From assembly GCA_965261945.1 (NCBI GenBank), contig CBDHEF010000002.1:2046001-2110000 (forward strand): a stretch of 64,000 nt of DNA, given 5' to 3'. A program made the position numbers and the translations under genes. Shown here piece after piece: positions 51,219-59,759 of this stretch. This DNA comes from VXOI01 sp965261945. GTDB taxonomy: Bacteria > Chloroflexota > Dehalococcoidia > Lucifugimonadales > UBA3495. Each line of letters starts with the position of its first letter. The stretch's first letter is position 1. The notes beneath the pieces are model-generated. The model was not told where the DNA came from, made no database searches, and saw only the letters and a list, made by a program, of their open reading frames with translations.

Positions 51219-52567
51219 CCTCCAAAATGCACATTTCTCTGTCCCCTATGTCCTTTGACGCAGAGTCGGAAGAAGAAAAAACCGCTTTGGGTCTGCTGAA
51301 AATCTCAGCATTCGGCCGATTGCTGACTGAAGGAACGGACATCAGCGGCGATGATGCCGTTTATCGCCAAGGCCCCTACGTCTCCGGCTATCCTCTGGCC
51401 GAATGGCTGGTTTGGAACTGGTGGCGGCTGCGATGGGAACCTCGCCCAGTTGGTTATGCGAAAGGCAGCAGTGACTGGGACTTTGCCCACTGCATGGCTG
51501 CTATCGGCGAAGGATATTTGTGGCCCAATATCACGATTTTCACCGACGGATTCTGGACTGTCCTGGAGTCTGAGCGCTCTCACGAATCCGATCCAACACT
51601 TTTTCGGTATTCTGGAGCCGGGTTTGCCGGAGTGCCAGCAGCAGAACTGGAATCGGCAATTGACGGGTTTGTACCGCAAATCATCTACTTGATGGACAAT
51701 GCAGGGTTCTCCGATACCAATCTGCACCACCTTTGGCAGGACCTGCATATTGAACGCGAGAACCCCGGAATTGCGCGTTTTCGCCGGTTTGAAGCCCTGC
51801 TTGGTTGCGACCCCGACGAACTGGATGCAGAAGAAATAGAGGGCCGCCTCAATGATTCAGCCGTCTTGGGCGAAAAAGCATTGGAGGAAATCGCCATCGG
51901 ATCGGCGTCCGGCGCCACAGGTTTGAGCGGGATGTTGTCGGCCCGGCAGATTGTGGAAATCACGGAGCAGGCAGGTTTCGACATCAGGCCGGAAGACGGA
52001 GTAAGCGTTAATGTCCAGGAACTCCGGCAGTGGGGCACTCCGGCGGCTTGGCGCGTTGGGGTAAGCGCCGCGACCGCTATTCGCAGCCAGGAAGGCTTGG
52101 GCGATGGGCCGCTTACGGATGATGTTCTTGCCAGCCTTGCGGGAACTACCGCCGACGTTATCAATGGAGATAAACAGGGCAGCGGATTCTCGTGGGTTTT
52201 CCGGCGCGACGGCAAGCACACGCAAGTTGCGCTCCGCTCGAAGTGGGAGACCGGACGGCGTTTCGAGCTTGCCAGGTTGTTGGGCGACAATATCTTTGCT
52301 TCCGGTATGCCCAGCTACCAAGAGCCGCTTTCCCCGGCTACCCGTTCCCACAGCTACCGGCAGAAGGCGCAGCGGGCCTTTGCAGCCGAATTGCTGAGCC
52401 CCTGGCCGGCAGTGAAAGAAATGCTGGGCAATGATTACTCTGAGGAAAACCAGGAACAAGTCGCCGATCACTTTTCGGTTTCGCAGATAACCATCAGCAC
52501 GTTGCTGATGAACAACGCGGACATTAGTGACATCAGTTATGAAGACAGAATGCTGCTTCGGCGCTGA
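51215..52567 (+). CDS. ImmA/IrrE-like protein with degenerate metalloprotease motif
   Basis: The 450-residue product has an N-terminal domain rich in aromatic residues (YPLAEWLVWNWWRLRWEP), which I do not recognise. The C-terminal part has the order RRFELARLLGDNIF...YRQKAQRAFAAELLSPWPAVKEML, which parallels IrrE/ImmA (RFTLAHELGH...EANAFAAELLMP). The HExxH zinc motif is replaced by ARLLGD, so peptidase activity is doubtful. The end reads EENQEQVADHFSVSQITISTLLMN, a helix-turn-helix typical of the family. An intrinsic terminator overlaps its stop. Confidence 0.7.
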   Translation: MTSKMHISLSPMSFDAESEEEKTALGLLKISAFGRLLTEGTDISGDDAVYRQGPYVSGYPLAEWLVWNWWRLRWEPRPVGYAKGSSDWDFAHCMAAIGEGYLWPNITIFTDGFWTVLESERSHESDPTLFRYSGAGFAGVPAAELESAIDGFVPQIIYLMDNAGFSDTNLHHLWQDLHIERENPGIARFRRFEALLGCDPDELDAEEIEGRLNDSAVLGEKALEEIAIGSASGATGLSGMLSARQIVEITEQAGFDIRPEDGVSVNVQELRQWGTPAAWRVGVSAATAIRSQEGLGDGPLTDDVLASLAGTTADVINGDKQGSGFSWVFRRDGKHTQVALRSKWETGRRFELARLLGDNIFASGMPSYQEPLSPATRSHSYRQKAQRAFAAELLSPWPAVKEMLGNDYSEENQEQVADHFSVSQITISTLLMNNADISDISYEDRMLLRR

Positions 52568-52579
52568 AGCAGCATTTTT
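52550..52579 (+). terminator. Intrinsic terminator of the ImmA/IrrE-like gene
   Basis: ATGCTGCTTC (52550-52559) pairs perfectly with GAAGCAGCAT (52566-52575) around a 6-nt loop, followed by TTTT. The stop codon (52565-52567) lies inside the hairpin. Confidence 0.85.
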
Positions 52580-52694
52580 CACAGTCTAATCAACTTCCGG
52601 TTTTGCAGGGGCGCGCCTCTACTTCGTGCTAAACTGCCCCAAACCTACTGGCAGCCCTTGCTGCCCCGAATTCGAAGCTACAGGGGGCTTTCTT

Positions 52695-54119
52695 ATGCTT
52701 GACTTGATTATCCGCGGCGGGCGGGTTGTAACGCCCATGGGCGTGGGCGAGTGGGACGTGGCGGTGCAGGGCGAGAGAATCGCGGCGGTGGCCGCTCCGG
52801 GAGCATTGGGCGACGAGGCGGGCCGGATTATTGACGCTTCGGGCAAGATCGTTGTCCCCGGCGGCATCGAACCTCACGCTCACATCTCGGCGCCAATCAT
52901 GGGCCACGGCGACCTTAAGACCGCTCCGCCGGAGCAGGTCAGCCGCGCCGCCCTCTACGGAGGGACCACGACCCTGATGGACTTCGCCATCCAGTACCCA
53001 GGCATCGACATTCCGCAGGCCATCTCCGAGCGCACCGGCGTCTGGCAGGGCAACTCCTACGCCGACTACGCACACCACCTGATGCTGCTGGGCCAGATTC
53101 CACCGGAAATCATCGGCTCCCTGCACGAGGCGGTAGAGGACGGCTTTGCCAGCTTCAAGATTTTCACCACCAACATCCGCCCGCCCGCCACCACCGGCGA
53201 GCCGCGCATGGTCGGCACCGGCCACCTCCACGACCTGATGGAGGAAATCCAGCGGCTCAGCGCCATGCTGCTGGTCCACGCCGAGGACGACGACATGGTG
53301 CAGCACATGTACCAGAAGCTCACCCGCGAGGAGCGCACCGAGTGGCACAATATGTCGCTGGTGCACAGCGCCGAGTCGGAGGACGTTTCCTTCCGCCGGG
53401 TGCTGCGGGTGGCCGAGTGGACCGGCGCACCCGTCTACTTCGTCCACGTCAGCGCCTTGCAGGGTGTAAATAATATCGCCGAGGCTCGAGCAAATGGCCG
53501 CCCGGTCTACGGCGAGACGCTGCACAACTACTGCTGTTTCAGCGAGGAGAATTACAAAGAAGATAACGGCATGAAGTACCACACCTACCCGTCGCTGAAG
53601 TCCGAGGCCGACCGGCAGATGTTGTGGAGCGGCATCATCAACGGCGGGCTGCAGACCATGGCAACAGACGAATACTGCACATCGTGGGAGACCAAGATTT
53701 CGGGCCGCACCATTTCCGACGTGACCGGCGGCCACAACGGAGCCGAGGCCCGCATGGGCATCACCTACAGCGAGGGCGTGTCCAGGCAGGGCATGACGCT
53801 GCAACGGTTCGTGGAAGTCACCTCGGCCAACGCCGCCAAGATAATGGGACTCTACCCCCGCAAGGGCGTGCTTGCCCCTGGCAGCGACGCCGACATCTGC
53901 CTGATTGACCCCAGCATCAAGCGGGCGCTGACCAAAGAAGACTTCCACATCTCCGACTACAGCATTTGGGAAGGCCGCGAAATCGAGGGCTGGCCGGTAA
54001 CGACCATACTGCGCGGCAAGGTGGTGGTGGAAGACGGCGCCTTCTCCGGCTCCCTGGGCGACGGGCAGTTCCTGCGCCGGAAGGTGGACCCCGCCGTGGC
54101 CGACCGCCCGGTGGTGTAG
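52695..54119 (+). CDS. Dihydropyrimidinase/hydantoinase family amidohydrolase
   Basis: The 474-residue product starts MLDLIIRGGRVVTPMGVGEWDVAV and has the metal-binding EPHAHIS, the carboxylated-lysine segment GFASFKIFTTN, LVHAEDDD, YFVHVSAL and MATDEYCT, followed by ANAAKIMGLYPRKGVLAPGSDADICLIDP. These are the cyclic-amide hydrolase (dihydropyrimidinase, D-hydantoinase) landmarks. It would open hydantoins, dihydropyrimidines or related rings. It is followed by a palindrome and the UGA-containing AhpD-like gene. Confidence 0.93.
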   Translation: MLDLIIRGGRVVTPMGVGEWDVAVQGERIAAVAAPGALGDEAGRIIDASGKIVVPGGIEPHAHISAPIMGHGDLKTAPPEQVSRAALYGGTTTLMDFAIQYPGIDIPQAISERTGVWQGNSYADYAHHLMLLGQIPPEIIGSLHEAVEDGFASFKIFTTNIRPPATTGEPRMVGTGHLHDLMEEIQRLSAMLLVHAEDDDMVQHMYQKLTREERTEWHNMSLVHSAESEDVSFRRVLRVAEWTGAPVYFVHVSALQGVNNIAEARANGRPVYGETLHNYCCFSEENYKEDNGMKYHTYPSLKSEADRQMLWSGIINGGLQTMATDEYCTSWETKISGRTISDVTGGHNGAEARMGITYSEGVSRQGMTLQRFVEVTSANAAKIMGLYPRKGVLAPGSDADICLIDPSIKRALTKEDFHISDYSIWEGREIEGWPVTTILRGKVVVEDGAFSGSLGDGQFLRRKVDPAVADRPVV

Positions 54120-54154
54120 GGGCCAGTCGAGACCCCGCGGGGTATTGTCGACAG

Positions 54155-54185
54155 CGTAGGGGCGGGTTTGAAACCCGCCCCTACG
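54155..54185. repeat. Palindrome CGTAGGGGCGGGTTT-N-AAACCCGCCCCTACG, copy B
   Basis: Perfect 15-bp arms flank one base; this is the longest copy of the dispersed palindrome also seen at 12661-12683 and 61714-61741. Confidence 0.85.
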
Positions 54186-54226
54186 GCGATGCAACCCGAG
54201 ACTATTCCATCTTGCCGGAGTATGAA

Positions 54227-54760
54227 ATGGCCCGGATAAAGCTGGTGCCTACGGAGCAACTAACGCCCGGACTCCGCAAGATAGCCAAAGACGCCGAGGC
54301 CCACAAGCTGAATCCGGCCATCTTCCGCGCCGCCGGCAATCTGCCGGAAGCCTACGAAGCCTTCTGGGCCTTCTACGGCCCGCTGAAGCTGGGGGGGTTG
54401 CTGGAAGCCCGGCTGAAAGAACTGGTGCGCCTGAAGATAGCCGATCTCAACGAATGCGCCACTTGAAAGCTGGGTCGCGCTGTGCCGGCGGTGCAGCAAG
54501 GTATGACCGAGGAGATGGTGGCCTCGCTGGCCCACTTCGAGGACACCGATCTGCCTTACCGCGAGAAGCTGGCCGTCCGCTTTGCGGAACGCATGGCCAG
54601 CGACCACCAGAACGTGGACGACGAGTTCTTCACCGAATTGCGCCGCGAGTTCACCGACGCCGAAATCTTCGAGCTGGGCATGATTACGGGAATGTTCATT
54701 GGTTACGGGCGGCTGCTGGCCATGCTGGACCTCGAGAACCCGGAGGAGCCGGGGGATTAG
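54227..54760 (+). CDS. Predicted selenoprotein: AhpD/carboxymuconolactone decarboxylase-like, CxxU active site (in-frame UGA at codon 80)
   Basis: ATG 54227 (CCGGAG upstream) opens MARIKLVPTEQLTPGLRKIAKDAE...LPEAYEAFWAFYGPLKLGGLLEARLKELVRLKIADLNECAT, then TGA at 54464-54466, then KLGRAVPAVQQGMTEEMVASLAHFEDTDLPYREKLAVRFAERM...ELGMITGMFIGYGRLLAML. The two halves are in the same frame and join into one normal CMD domain of 177 residues. The UGA replaces the second cysteine of the C-x-x-C redox motif (C77-A-T-U80). Family members are peroxide-detoxifying or thiol-disulfide proteins, and Sec-containing relatives have been described. Simple annotation would give two broken genes. A TGC-to-TGA mutation is the alternative. 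Confidence 0.78.
54479..54497 (+). promoter_or_regulatory. SECIS-like hairpin downstream of UGA 54464-54466
   Basis: GCTGTGC (54479-54485) pairs with GTGCAGC (54491-54497), using two G-U pairs, around the loop CGGCG (54486-54490). The loop starts 19 nt after the UGA, and its second base is G. Spacing and loop composition agree with bacterial SECIS rules and with the hairpin at 1768-1793. Confidence 0.55.
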
Positions 54761-54954
54761 GCGTGGGGCGCTGGGTATGGATGAAGGGCCTACATTGCCC
54801 CTCTCTTTTGTCCTACGAATGGCTTGAGCTGCTTGATGGTCAACTGACCCTATGTCTAATTGGGATTGTCCATACTCCGGGTGGCTGACAATGCGGGCCT
54901 TCCAAAGATGCTTGTATTTCTTCGGAGCTGCGGGCATTGCGTATCTCTTGGCGG

Positions 54955-56148
54955 CTACTTGATTATCCCGTGGCGCTCCAGGATGCGGGCCAGCTCGGCC
55001 ACGCCCTCGTAGTTATCATCGGGCGTGGGGTAGCCGAAGCACAGCCGGGCAGAGTTCTGGCCCCGGCCCTCGGGCGAGAACGCCACTCCGGAATAGTAGC
55101 CGACTCCTTCCTGGAACGCCTGCTCCTGCAAAGCGTCCAGGTCGGCGCCTTCGGGCAGAGTCAGCCAGACGTACAGCCCGCCTTCCGGTTTGGTCCACGT
55201 TGCCGCGTCGCCGAAATTCTCGCCCAGCGAGGCCAGCATCGCGTCGCGCTTGGCCCGCAGCGACTCGTTTTGCTCGCGCACGTGGCCTTCCAGATCACCG
55301 TGGCTGATGTACTCGGCGATGGTTAGCGCGGCGAAGTGGTTGACCGCTCCGCCCATCTTGAAGGCCCAGGCGCGGCTGATGACCTCGGGCGGCGCCACGA
55401 GGTAGCCCATCCGCATCCCCGGCGCGATGGTCTTGGAGAAGGAGCCGACGTAGATCACCTGCCCGGTGTCGTCCAGCGAGTGAAAGGAGACTACGTCTTC
55501 GCCCTCAAAGCGCAGGTCAATGTAGCAGTCGTCTTCGAACACCGGGACGCCGTGCCGCCGGGTGACTTCGAGGACTTTCTTGCGCCGTTCCAGAGTCATG
55601 GTCCAGCCCAGCGGGTTCTGGAATGTGGGTATTGTGTAGAGGTACTTGACCTTCCGGCCCTCGGCCTTGAGCCGTTCGATGGTGGCGTCCAGGTCACCGG
55701 GGATGATGCCGTCCTCGTCGCACTTGACGCCGACCACGTTGGCCTTGTAGCGGCGCAGCGAGCGCAGGGTTCCGAGGTACAGGAACTCCTCGGTGAGCAC
55801 CGTATCACCGGGGTCGGTTAGGGCCTGAATCACCATTGAGATGGCCTCGCCCGAGCCGCCGGTCAACACCACCCCTTCGGGGTCTACCCGCATATTGCGG
55901 CTGCGGGCCAGCCGCTCCGCCACCAGACGACGCAGTTCCGGGTGTCCGGCGGGATCGGTGTAGTAGGCCAGGTCGCGGCCCTCCCGCGACAGTGCGCCGC
56001 GCACCGCGTCGGCCAGCCCGTCCAGCGGCAGGGTGTCGGGGTCGGGGTAGGCGACGGCGAAGTCGTATCTGGCATGGCGGGTCTTGCCGGGCGTCACTTC
56101 CGGCACCCCGGCGGCGAACAGACCTTCATAGCTGAACTTGTCGGGCAT
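54955..56148 (-). CDS. PLP-dependent aminotransferase (fold type I, 2-aminoadipate aminotransferase-like)
   Basis: The 397-residue product has DFAVAYPDPDTLPLDGLADAV, AYYTDPAGHPELRRLVAERLARS, VLTGGSGEAISMVIQAL, IPTFQNPLGWTMTLERRKKVLEVTRRHGVPVFEDDCYIDLRF and YVGSFSKTIAPGMRMGYLVAP with the PLP lysine. It resembles the aminotransferase half of MocR/ARO8-like proteins but has no N-terminal DNA-binding domain. ATG 56148 has AAAGGAG upstream and matches the domain, so longer starts are rejected. The amino acid substrate is unknown. Confidence 0.92.
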   Translation of the reverse strand: MPDKFSYEGLFAAGVPEVTPGKTRHARYDFAVAYPDPDTLPLDGLADAVRGALSREGRDLAYYTDPAGHPELRRLVAERLARSRNMRVDPEGVVLTGGSGEAISMVIQALTDPGDTVLTEEFLYLGTLRSLRRYKANVVGVKCDEDGIIPGDLDATIERLKAEGRKVKYLYTIPTFQNPLGWTMTLERRKKVLEVTRRHGVPVFEDDCYIDLRFEGEDVVSFHSLDDTGQVIYVGSFSKTIAPGMRMGYLVAPPEVISRAWAFKMGGAVNHFAALTIAEYISHGDLEGHVREQNESLRAKRDAMLASLGENFGDAATWTKPEGGLYVWLTLPEGADLDALQEQAFQEGVGYYSGVAFSPEGRGQNSARLCFGYPTPDDNYEGVAELARILERHGIIK

Positions 56149-56168
56149 AACAGCGGCTCCTTTGCGGG

Positions 56169-56909
56169 CTAGATCGGAGTTGGATACCGGACTGGTATGT
56201 CGTTGGTGTCGATGAATACATCGAGGACATAGGCCCCGACCCACGGGTCCAAGGCGTAGCTGGACTGGCGCACTCCCAAGAACACTTCCTGAAGCCGGAT
56301 GGCGGCCTGCCATTCAGCCACAGATTCCGGCCCGTTCATATCCCGGTCGTTGACGATATAGAGGTTGACCAGGTAGGCGTCGTGGCCGTTAAGCTCCCGC
56401 ATCCAATACAGGTGGGCCAAGCGGTTGGCGTACTGGTAAAAACTGGTGGACCAGTCTGCCGGTGATTTGGAGTTGACGAAGGATTTGACAGCCGCCAGGC
56501 TTTCCTGAATCTTCTGCCGGGCCGATTCTCCCCGCGCCTGCGTCGGCGCGGTTACCATTTCCGGGATGTGGGCCTTGGCCTCGACCAGAAGAATCTGTCC
56601 CTTGTCGGTAACTGCGAAAGCGTCCCATTGCGGGCCGAATCGGGGCCAGAAATCTGCCAAAGGCCGACGCATCTCAAAGGGCGCAGTAAGGTATTGGGAG
56701 CCTGCCAGCCGGTCAATGAAAGTCTGGTCCCGGTACTCTGCGTAGTGGTCGCTCAACAGCGGCGACCGCCAGTCGATGCCTTCTGGAGAATCGGCCAGTT
56801 GGCGGCGAAGAGCTTCGTTTATCAGCTCCGGGCGGCAGTTGACCAGAATTTGCAGCCACCGCCGGCTGCCCCGGTTGGCCGCGGCCGGGTCGGTTATGGT
56901 GCGGGTCAT
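56169..56909 (-). CDS. Hypothetical PD-(D/E)xK nuclease-fold protein, paralogue 1
   Basis: The 246-residue product shows WDAFAVTDKGQILLVEAKAHIPEM, where Asp, then E-A-K on the next strand, fit a PD-(D/E)xK core. It also shares RRWLQILVN, IDWRSPL and YANRLAHLYWMREL with its neighbour. It overlaps the upstream paralogue by 4 nt. No named family is recognised; nuclease activity is a prediction from the motif. Confidence 0.65.
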   Translation of the reverse strand: MTRTITDPAAANRGSRRWLQILVNCRPELINEALRRQLADSPEGIDWRSPLLSDHYAEYRDQTFIDRLAGSQYLTAPFEMRRPLADFWPRFGPQWDAFAVTDKGQILLVEAKAHIPEMVTAPTQARGESARQKIQESLAAVKSFVNSKSPADWSTSFYQYANRLAHLYWMRELNGHDAYLVNLYIVNDRDMNGPESVAEWQAAIRLQEVFLGVRQSSYALDPWVGAYVLDVFIDTNDIPVRYPTPI

Positions 56910-57613
56910 TGTTGGTTCCTTATGCTAATGACGTCAACAAACACAGGCACAACAAAATCAGATAGTGCGTGTGTTTCTGGTATTCCCAAGCAATGCTCTT
57001 CCTCTGAAATCGCTTTTCCCCATTCAGCAATCATTGACGGGCCGCCTTGCTCTACGTCGTTCAGGAAGTAAAGCATTATCAGATAGGCCGGCAAGCCTTT
57101 AAGCTCACGGAACCAGTACAGATGCGCTAGGCGATTGGCGTATTGGAAATAAGGAGATTTAGCCCAATCAACCGACTGATCAACTCCAAGAAATCGTTGC
57201 GTTTCCTTCAAACTGTGGGCTATCTTGTCTATCGATTTTTGGCTGGTTGCGCCGCTTCCCGAACTCTGCATTTCCTTGATGTGCGATTTCGCTTCGACCA
57301 GAAGTATTTGGTGTTTGTCAGTAACGCCATGCGCATCCCAACTCGGCCCATTTCGGGGCCAGAATTTATAAAGGTCAGGCCATGTTGGCAGAGACGTCTT
57401 GAGAAACCTGGAGCCGCCTAGTTTTTCCAAGAACTCCCGGTCTCTGTTTTCTTTGTAGTTGTATGCCACCAGCGGAGAGCGCCAGTCAATATCTCTGAGC
57501 GAATCAGGCAACCGGCTGAGTATTGCGTTATTCAGCAGTCCCCGGCAATCATTGACCAGAATCTGCAACCACTTCTGACTGCCTTTGCAGGCTTTGCCTT
57601 GTGCACTTGGCAT
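56906..57613 (-). CDS. Hypothetical PD-(D/E)xK nuclease-fold protein, paralogue 2
   Basis: The 235-residue product is clearly homologous to the next gene, sharing QKWLQILVN, DIDWRSPLVA, WDAHGVTDKHQILLVEAKSHIKEM and FQYANRLAHLYWFRELKG. The same D...E-A-K site is kept. It has visibly lower G+C than paralogue 1, so the pair is either an old duplication or joined by transfer. ATG overlap of 4 nt suggests the two proteins are made together. Confidence 0.65.
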   Translation of the reverse strand: MPSAQGKACKGSQKWLQILVNDCRGLLNNAILSRLPDSLRDIDWRSPLVAYNYKENRDREFLEKLGGSRFLKTSLPTWPDLYKFWPRNGPSWDAHGVTDKHQILLVEAKSHIKEMQSSGSGATSQKSIDKIAHSLKETQRFLGVDQSVDWAKSPYFQYANRLAHLYWFRELKGLPAYLIMLYFLNDVEQGGPSMIAEWGKAISEEEHCLGIPETHALSDFVVPVFVDVISIRNQQ

Positions 57614-57690
57614 TGTCTTTCCACCTAATAATACAGCGAGAACACCGGTTCTTCGCGGGATTCTGTAACGGTGCGGGCTGTTGGCGCCCC

Positions 57691-57930
57691 TTATCCGGCG
57701 GAAATGAACCGGTCGGCCAGCACCGCGGCAACCAGCCCGCCACCGACGGCCAGGATCGCGTAAAACAGTCGGTCTATCCGGCGGTTCACTTCAGCGAAGC
57801 CGTTTCTGGTCTCTTCTCTCGACTGGCGCTGCTCTTCCCGTAAATCACACAGGTTTTCTGCCAAGGACTCCACCCGGCCGAGAATATGCCGCAGTTCACC
57901 GTAGTCCACTGTCGTGGTTTCCGTACTCAT
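57691..57930 (-). CDS. Small single-span membrane protein with N-terminal coiled coil
   Basis: The 79-residue product has a coiled-coil segment (LRHILGRVESLAENLCDLREEQRQSREETRNGFAEVNRRIDRL) followed by one membrane helix AILAVGGGLVAAVLADRFI. The layout is like XhlA/DUF1640-type small proteins. Function is unknown. Confidence 0.65.
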   Translation of the reverse strand: MSTETTTVDYGELRHILGRVESLAENLCDLREEQRQSREETRNGFAEVNRRIDRLFYAILAVGGGLVAAVLADRFISAG

Positions 57931-57994
57931 AGCCCATCTCCATTCCGGTTAAGCACTCCCTACCGGAACTGCCGGGACGCAGAGCGTTCCAGCC

Positions 57995-59650
57995 TTAATA
58001 ATACTGGGAGAACACTGGCTCTTCGCGGGTGATGATTTCCAGCACCACCGGCTGGCCGCCCGACGCTATGTCTTGGGCGCGGGCCAAGGCAGGGGCGATG
58101 TCGCCGGGCTGGGTGATGGTCTCGGCGTGGCAGCCCAGGCTGTCGGCCATCTTGGTGTAGTCGCCAGTCAGGAACTTGGAGCCGTACTTCTCCACCGCGA
58201 TGGGGATGTTCTTCTCGTAGCCGCCCATGGCCCCGTTGTTGATAATCACCGTGATGGTGCCGATTTTGTTGCGGGAGGCGGTCTCGAAGTCGGTGCCGCA
58301 CATCCCTACGGCGGTGTCGCCCATCAGGTTGACCACGGTCTTTTCAGGCGCGGCCAGCTTGGCGCCCATGGCATAGCCCAGACCCGCGCCCAACTGTGTC
58401 GAGTTGCCCCAGCCGATGTAGCCGCGCGGCGTGGTGGTCTCGTAGAAGGGGACAATCTGGTCGCGGGGATTGCCGGAGTCGTGAGTGACGATGCTGTTGG
58501 CCTTGTCCAGCCCGTTGTTCAGTTCCCAGACCACGCGGTAGGGGCTGATGGGGATGTCATTGGACGTGAGGCGCGGCATCCACTCGGCCAGCCATTCCCG
58601 CTTGATAGCGGCGATTTCGGCGGCTGTCTCCGACTGTCCTGAGCCGGACGAAGGGCGGCGGCCATTTTCGCCCAGGGCGCTTTTGACTTCCTCGACTAGC
58701 TGACGCAGCACCAGTTTCGAGTCGCCCAGCAACATATCGTCGAGGCCGTACTCGCCGTTCAGGTCGCGGTCGTCGACGGTGGACTGGATTATCGCCTTGC
58801 CCACTGGCACGGGGGCCGAGGCCAAGGTCTTGTTGAAGCTGGTGCCGATGCCGAAGACTAAATCGGCCCGGCGCAGGAACTCGCCCACGGCCTTTGTGCC
58901 TGTGTTGCCGCCGGTTCCCAGCGACAGCGGGTGGTTCTCCGGGAAGCCGCTCTTGCCCAGGGTGGTGGTCATAACCGGCGCGTTGAGCAGTTCGGACAGT
59001 TCCACCAGCTCCGGCGTGGCCTCGGCGTATAGCACGCCCTGGCCGGCGTAGATGACGGGGCGGGCGGCGTCCATCAGGCGGCGGGCCACCCGCGCCGCGT
59101 CCACGGGGTCGGCGGCGGTGCGGCGCTTGGTGATGGGCGTGTAGAAAAATTCTGACTCGTCGATTTCGCCGTTCATCACGTCTGACGGGGTTTCCAGCAC
59201 CACCGGGCCGGGCGGGCCGGCGCGAAGCTGGGTATAGGCCCGGCGCAGCATCTGCGGCACCCGCTCCGGCGAGTTGATCATGCCGGCCCACTTGGTCACG
59301 CCAGCGTAGTTGCGGGTGGCCGAGAAGTCGGAGGTCATGGTGGTGCGGCTGGAGCCTTCGTGTCCGGGCAGCATCAGGATGGGCACGTTGTCGGCGAAGG
59401 CCTGGGCCACGCCGGGGAAGGCGTTCTCGATGCCAGGGCCGGCCTGTACTATGACGACGCCGATCTTGTTTCCGTTGTTGATCCTGCTGTAGGCATCGGC
59501 CATGTTCACCGCGCCGCGCTCCATGCGGGCGATGACCGGGCGGATGCCGGCGGCGGCGATGGCGTCGATCAGCGGGTTGTTGGGAAAGCAGAAGGCGAGT
59601 TCCACGCCTTCCTGCTTCAGAATGTTGGCAATGGCCGTTTTCCCTTGCAT
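57995..59650 (-). CDS. Thiamine pyrophosphate-dependent enzyme (acetolactate synthase-like)
   Basis: The 551-residue product has three domains of the ALS/benzoylformate decarboxylase family. The PYR domain has the catalytic glutamate in RMERGAVNMADAYSR, the central domain reads AARPVIYAGQGVLYAEATPELVELSELLNAPVMTT, and the PP domain has GDTAVGMCGTDFETASRNKIGTITVIINN for TPP-Mg binding. The substrate is unknown; the active-site loop FCFPNNPLIDA differs from true acetolactate synthases. A Gly/Ser-rich linker RRPSSGSGQSE near residue 335 coincides with a palindrome-like DNA stretch. Confidence 0.9.
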   Translation of the reverse strand: MQGKTAIANILKQEGVELAFCFPNNPLIDAIAAAGIRPVIARMERGAVNMADAYSRINNGNKIGVVIVQAGPGIENAFPGVAQAFADNVPILMLPGHEGSSRTTMTSDFSATRNYAGVTKWAGMINSPERVPQMLRRAYTQLRAGPPGPVVLETPSDVMNGEIDESEFFYTPITKRRTAADPVDAARVARRLMDAARPVIYAGQGVLYAEATPELVELSELLNAPVMTTTLGKSGFPENHPLSLGTGGNTGTKAVGEFLRRADLVFGIGTSFNKTLASAPVPVGKAIIQSTVDDRDLNGEYGLDDMLLGDSKLVLRQLVEEVKSALGENGRRPSSGSGQSETAAEIAAIKREWLAEWMPRLTSNDIPISPYRVVWELNNGLDKANSIVTHDSGNPRDQIVPFYETTTPRGYIGWGNSTQLGAGLGYAMGAKLAAPEKTVVNLMGDTAVGMCGTDFETASRNKIGTITVIINNGAMGGYEKNIPIAVEKYGSKFLTGDYTKMADSLGCHAETITQPGDIAPALARAQDIASGGQPVVLEIITREEPVFSQYY

Positions 59651-59759
59651 CGTTCCTCCAAGATTCTCGTGTCGCTTGATTGTACTACGCCGGAGAACCG
59701 GACGGCGGGAGCAGCGGAGGCCACGAAATCAGCCCGCCCGCTGCCCCAGGCGCTCAAAA

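Noticed and set aside
54155..54185. Phage or plasmid attachment site at the palindrome
   Set aside because: No integrase is nearby and the palindrome recurs as a dispersed repeat.
52629..54194. Long minus-strand open frame opposite the hydantoinase gene
   Set aside because: Antisense shadow; no recognisable domain.
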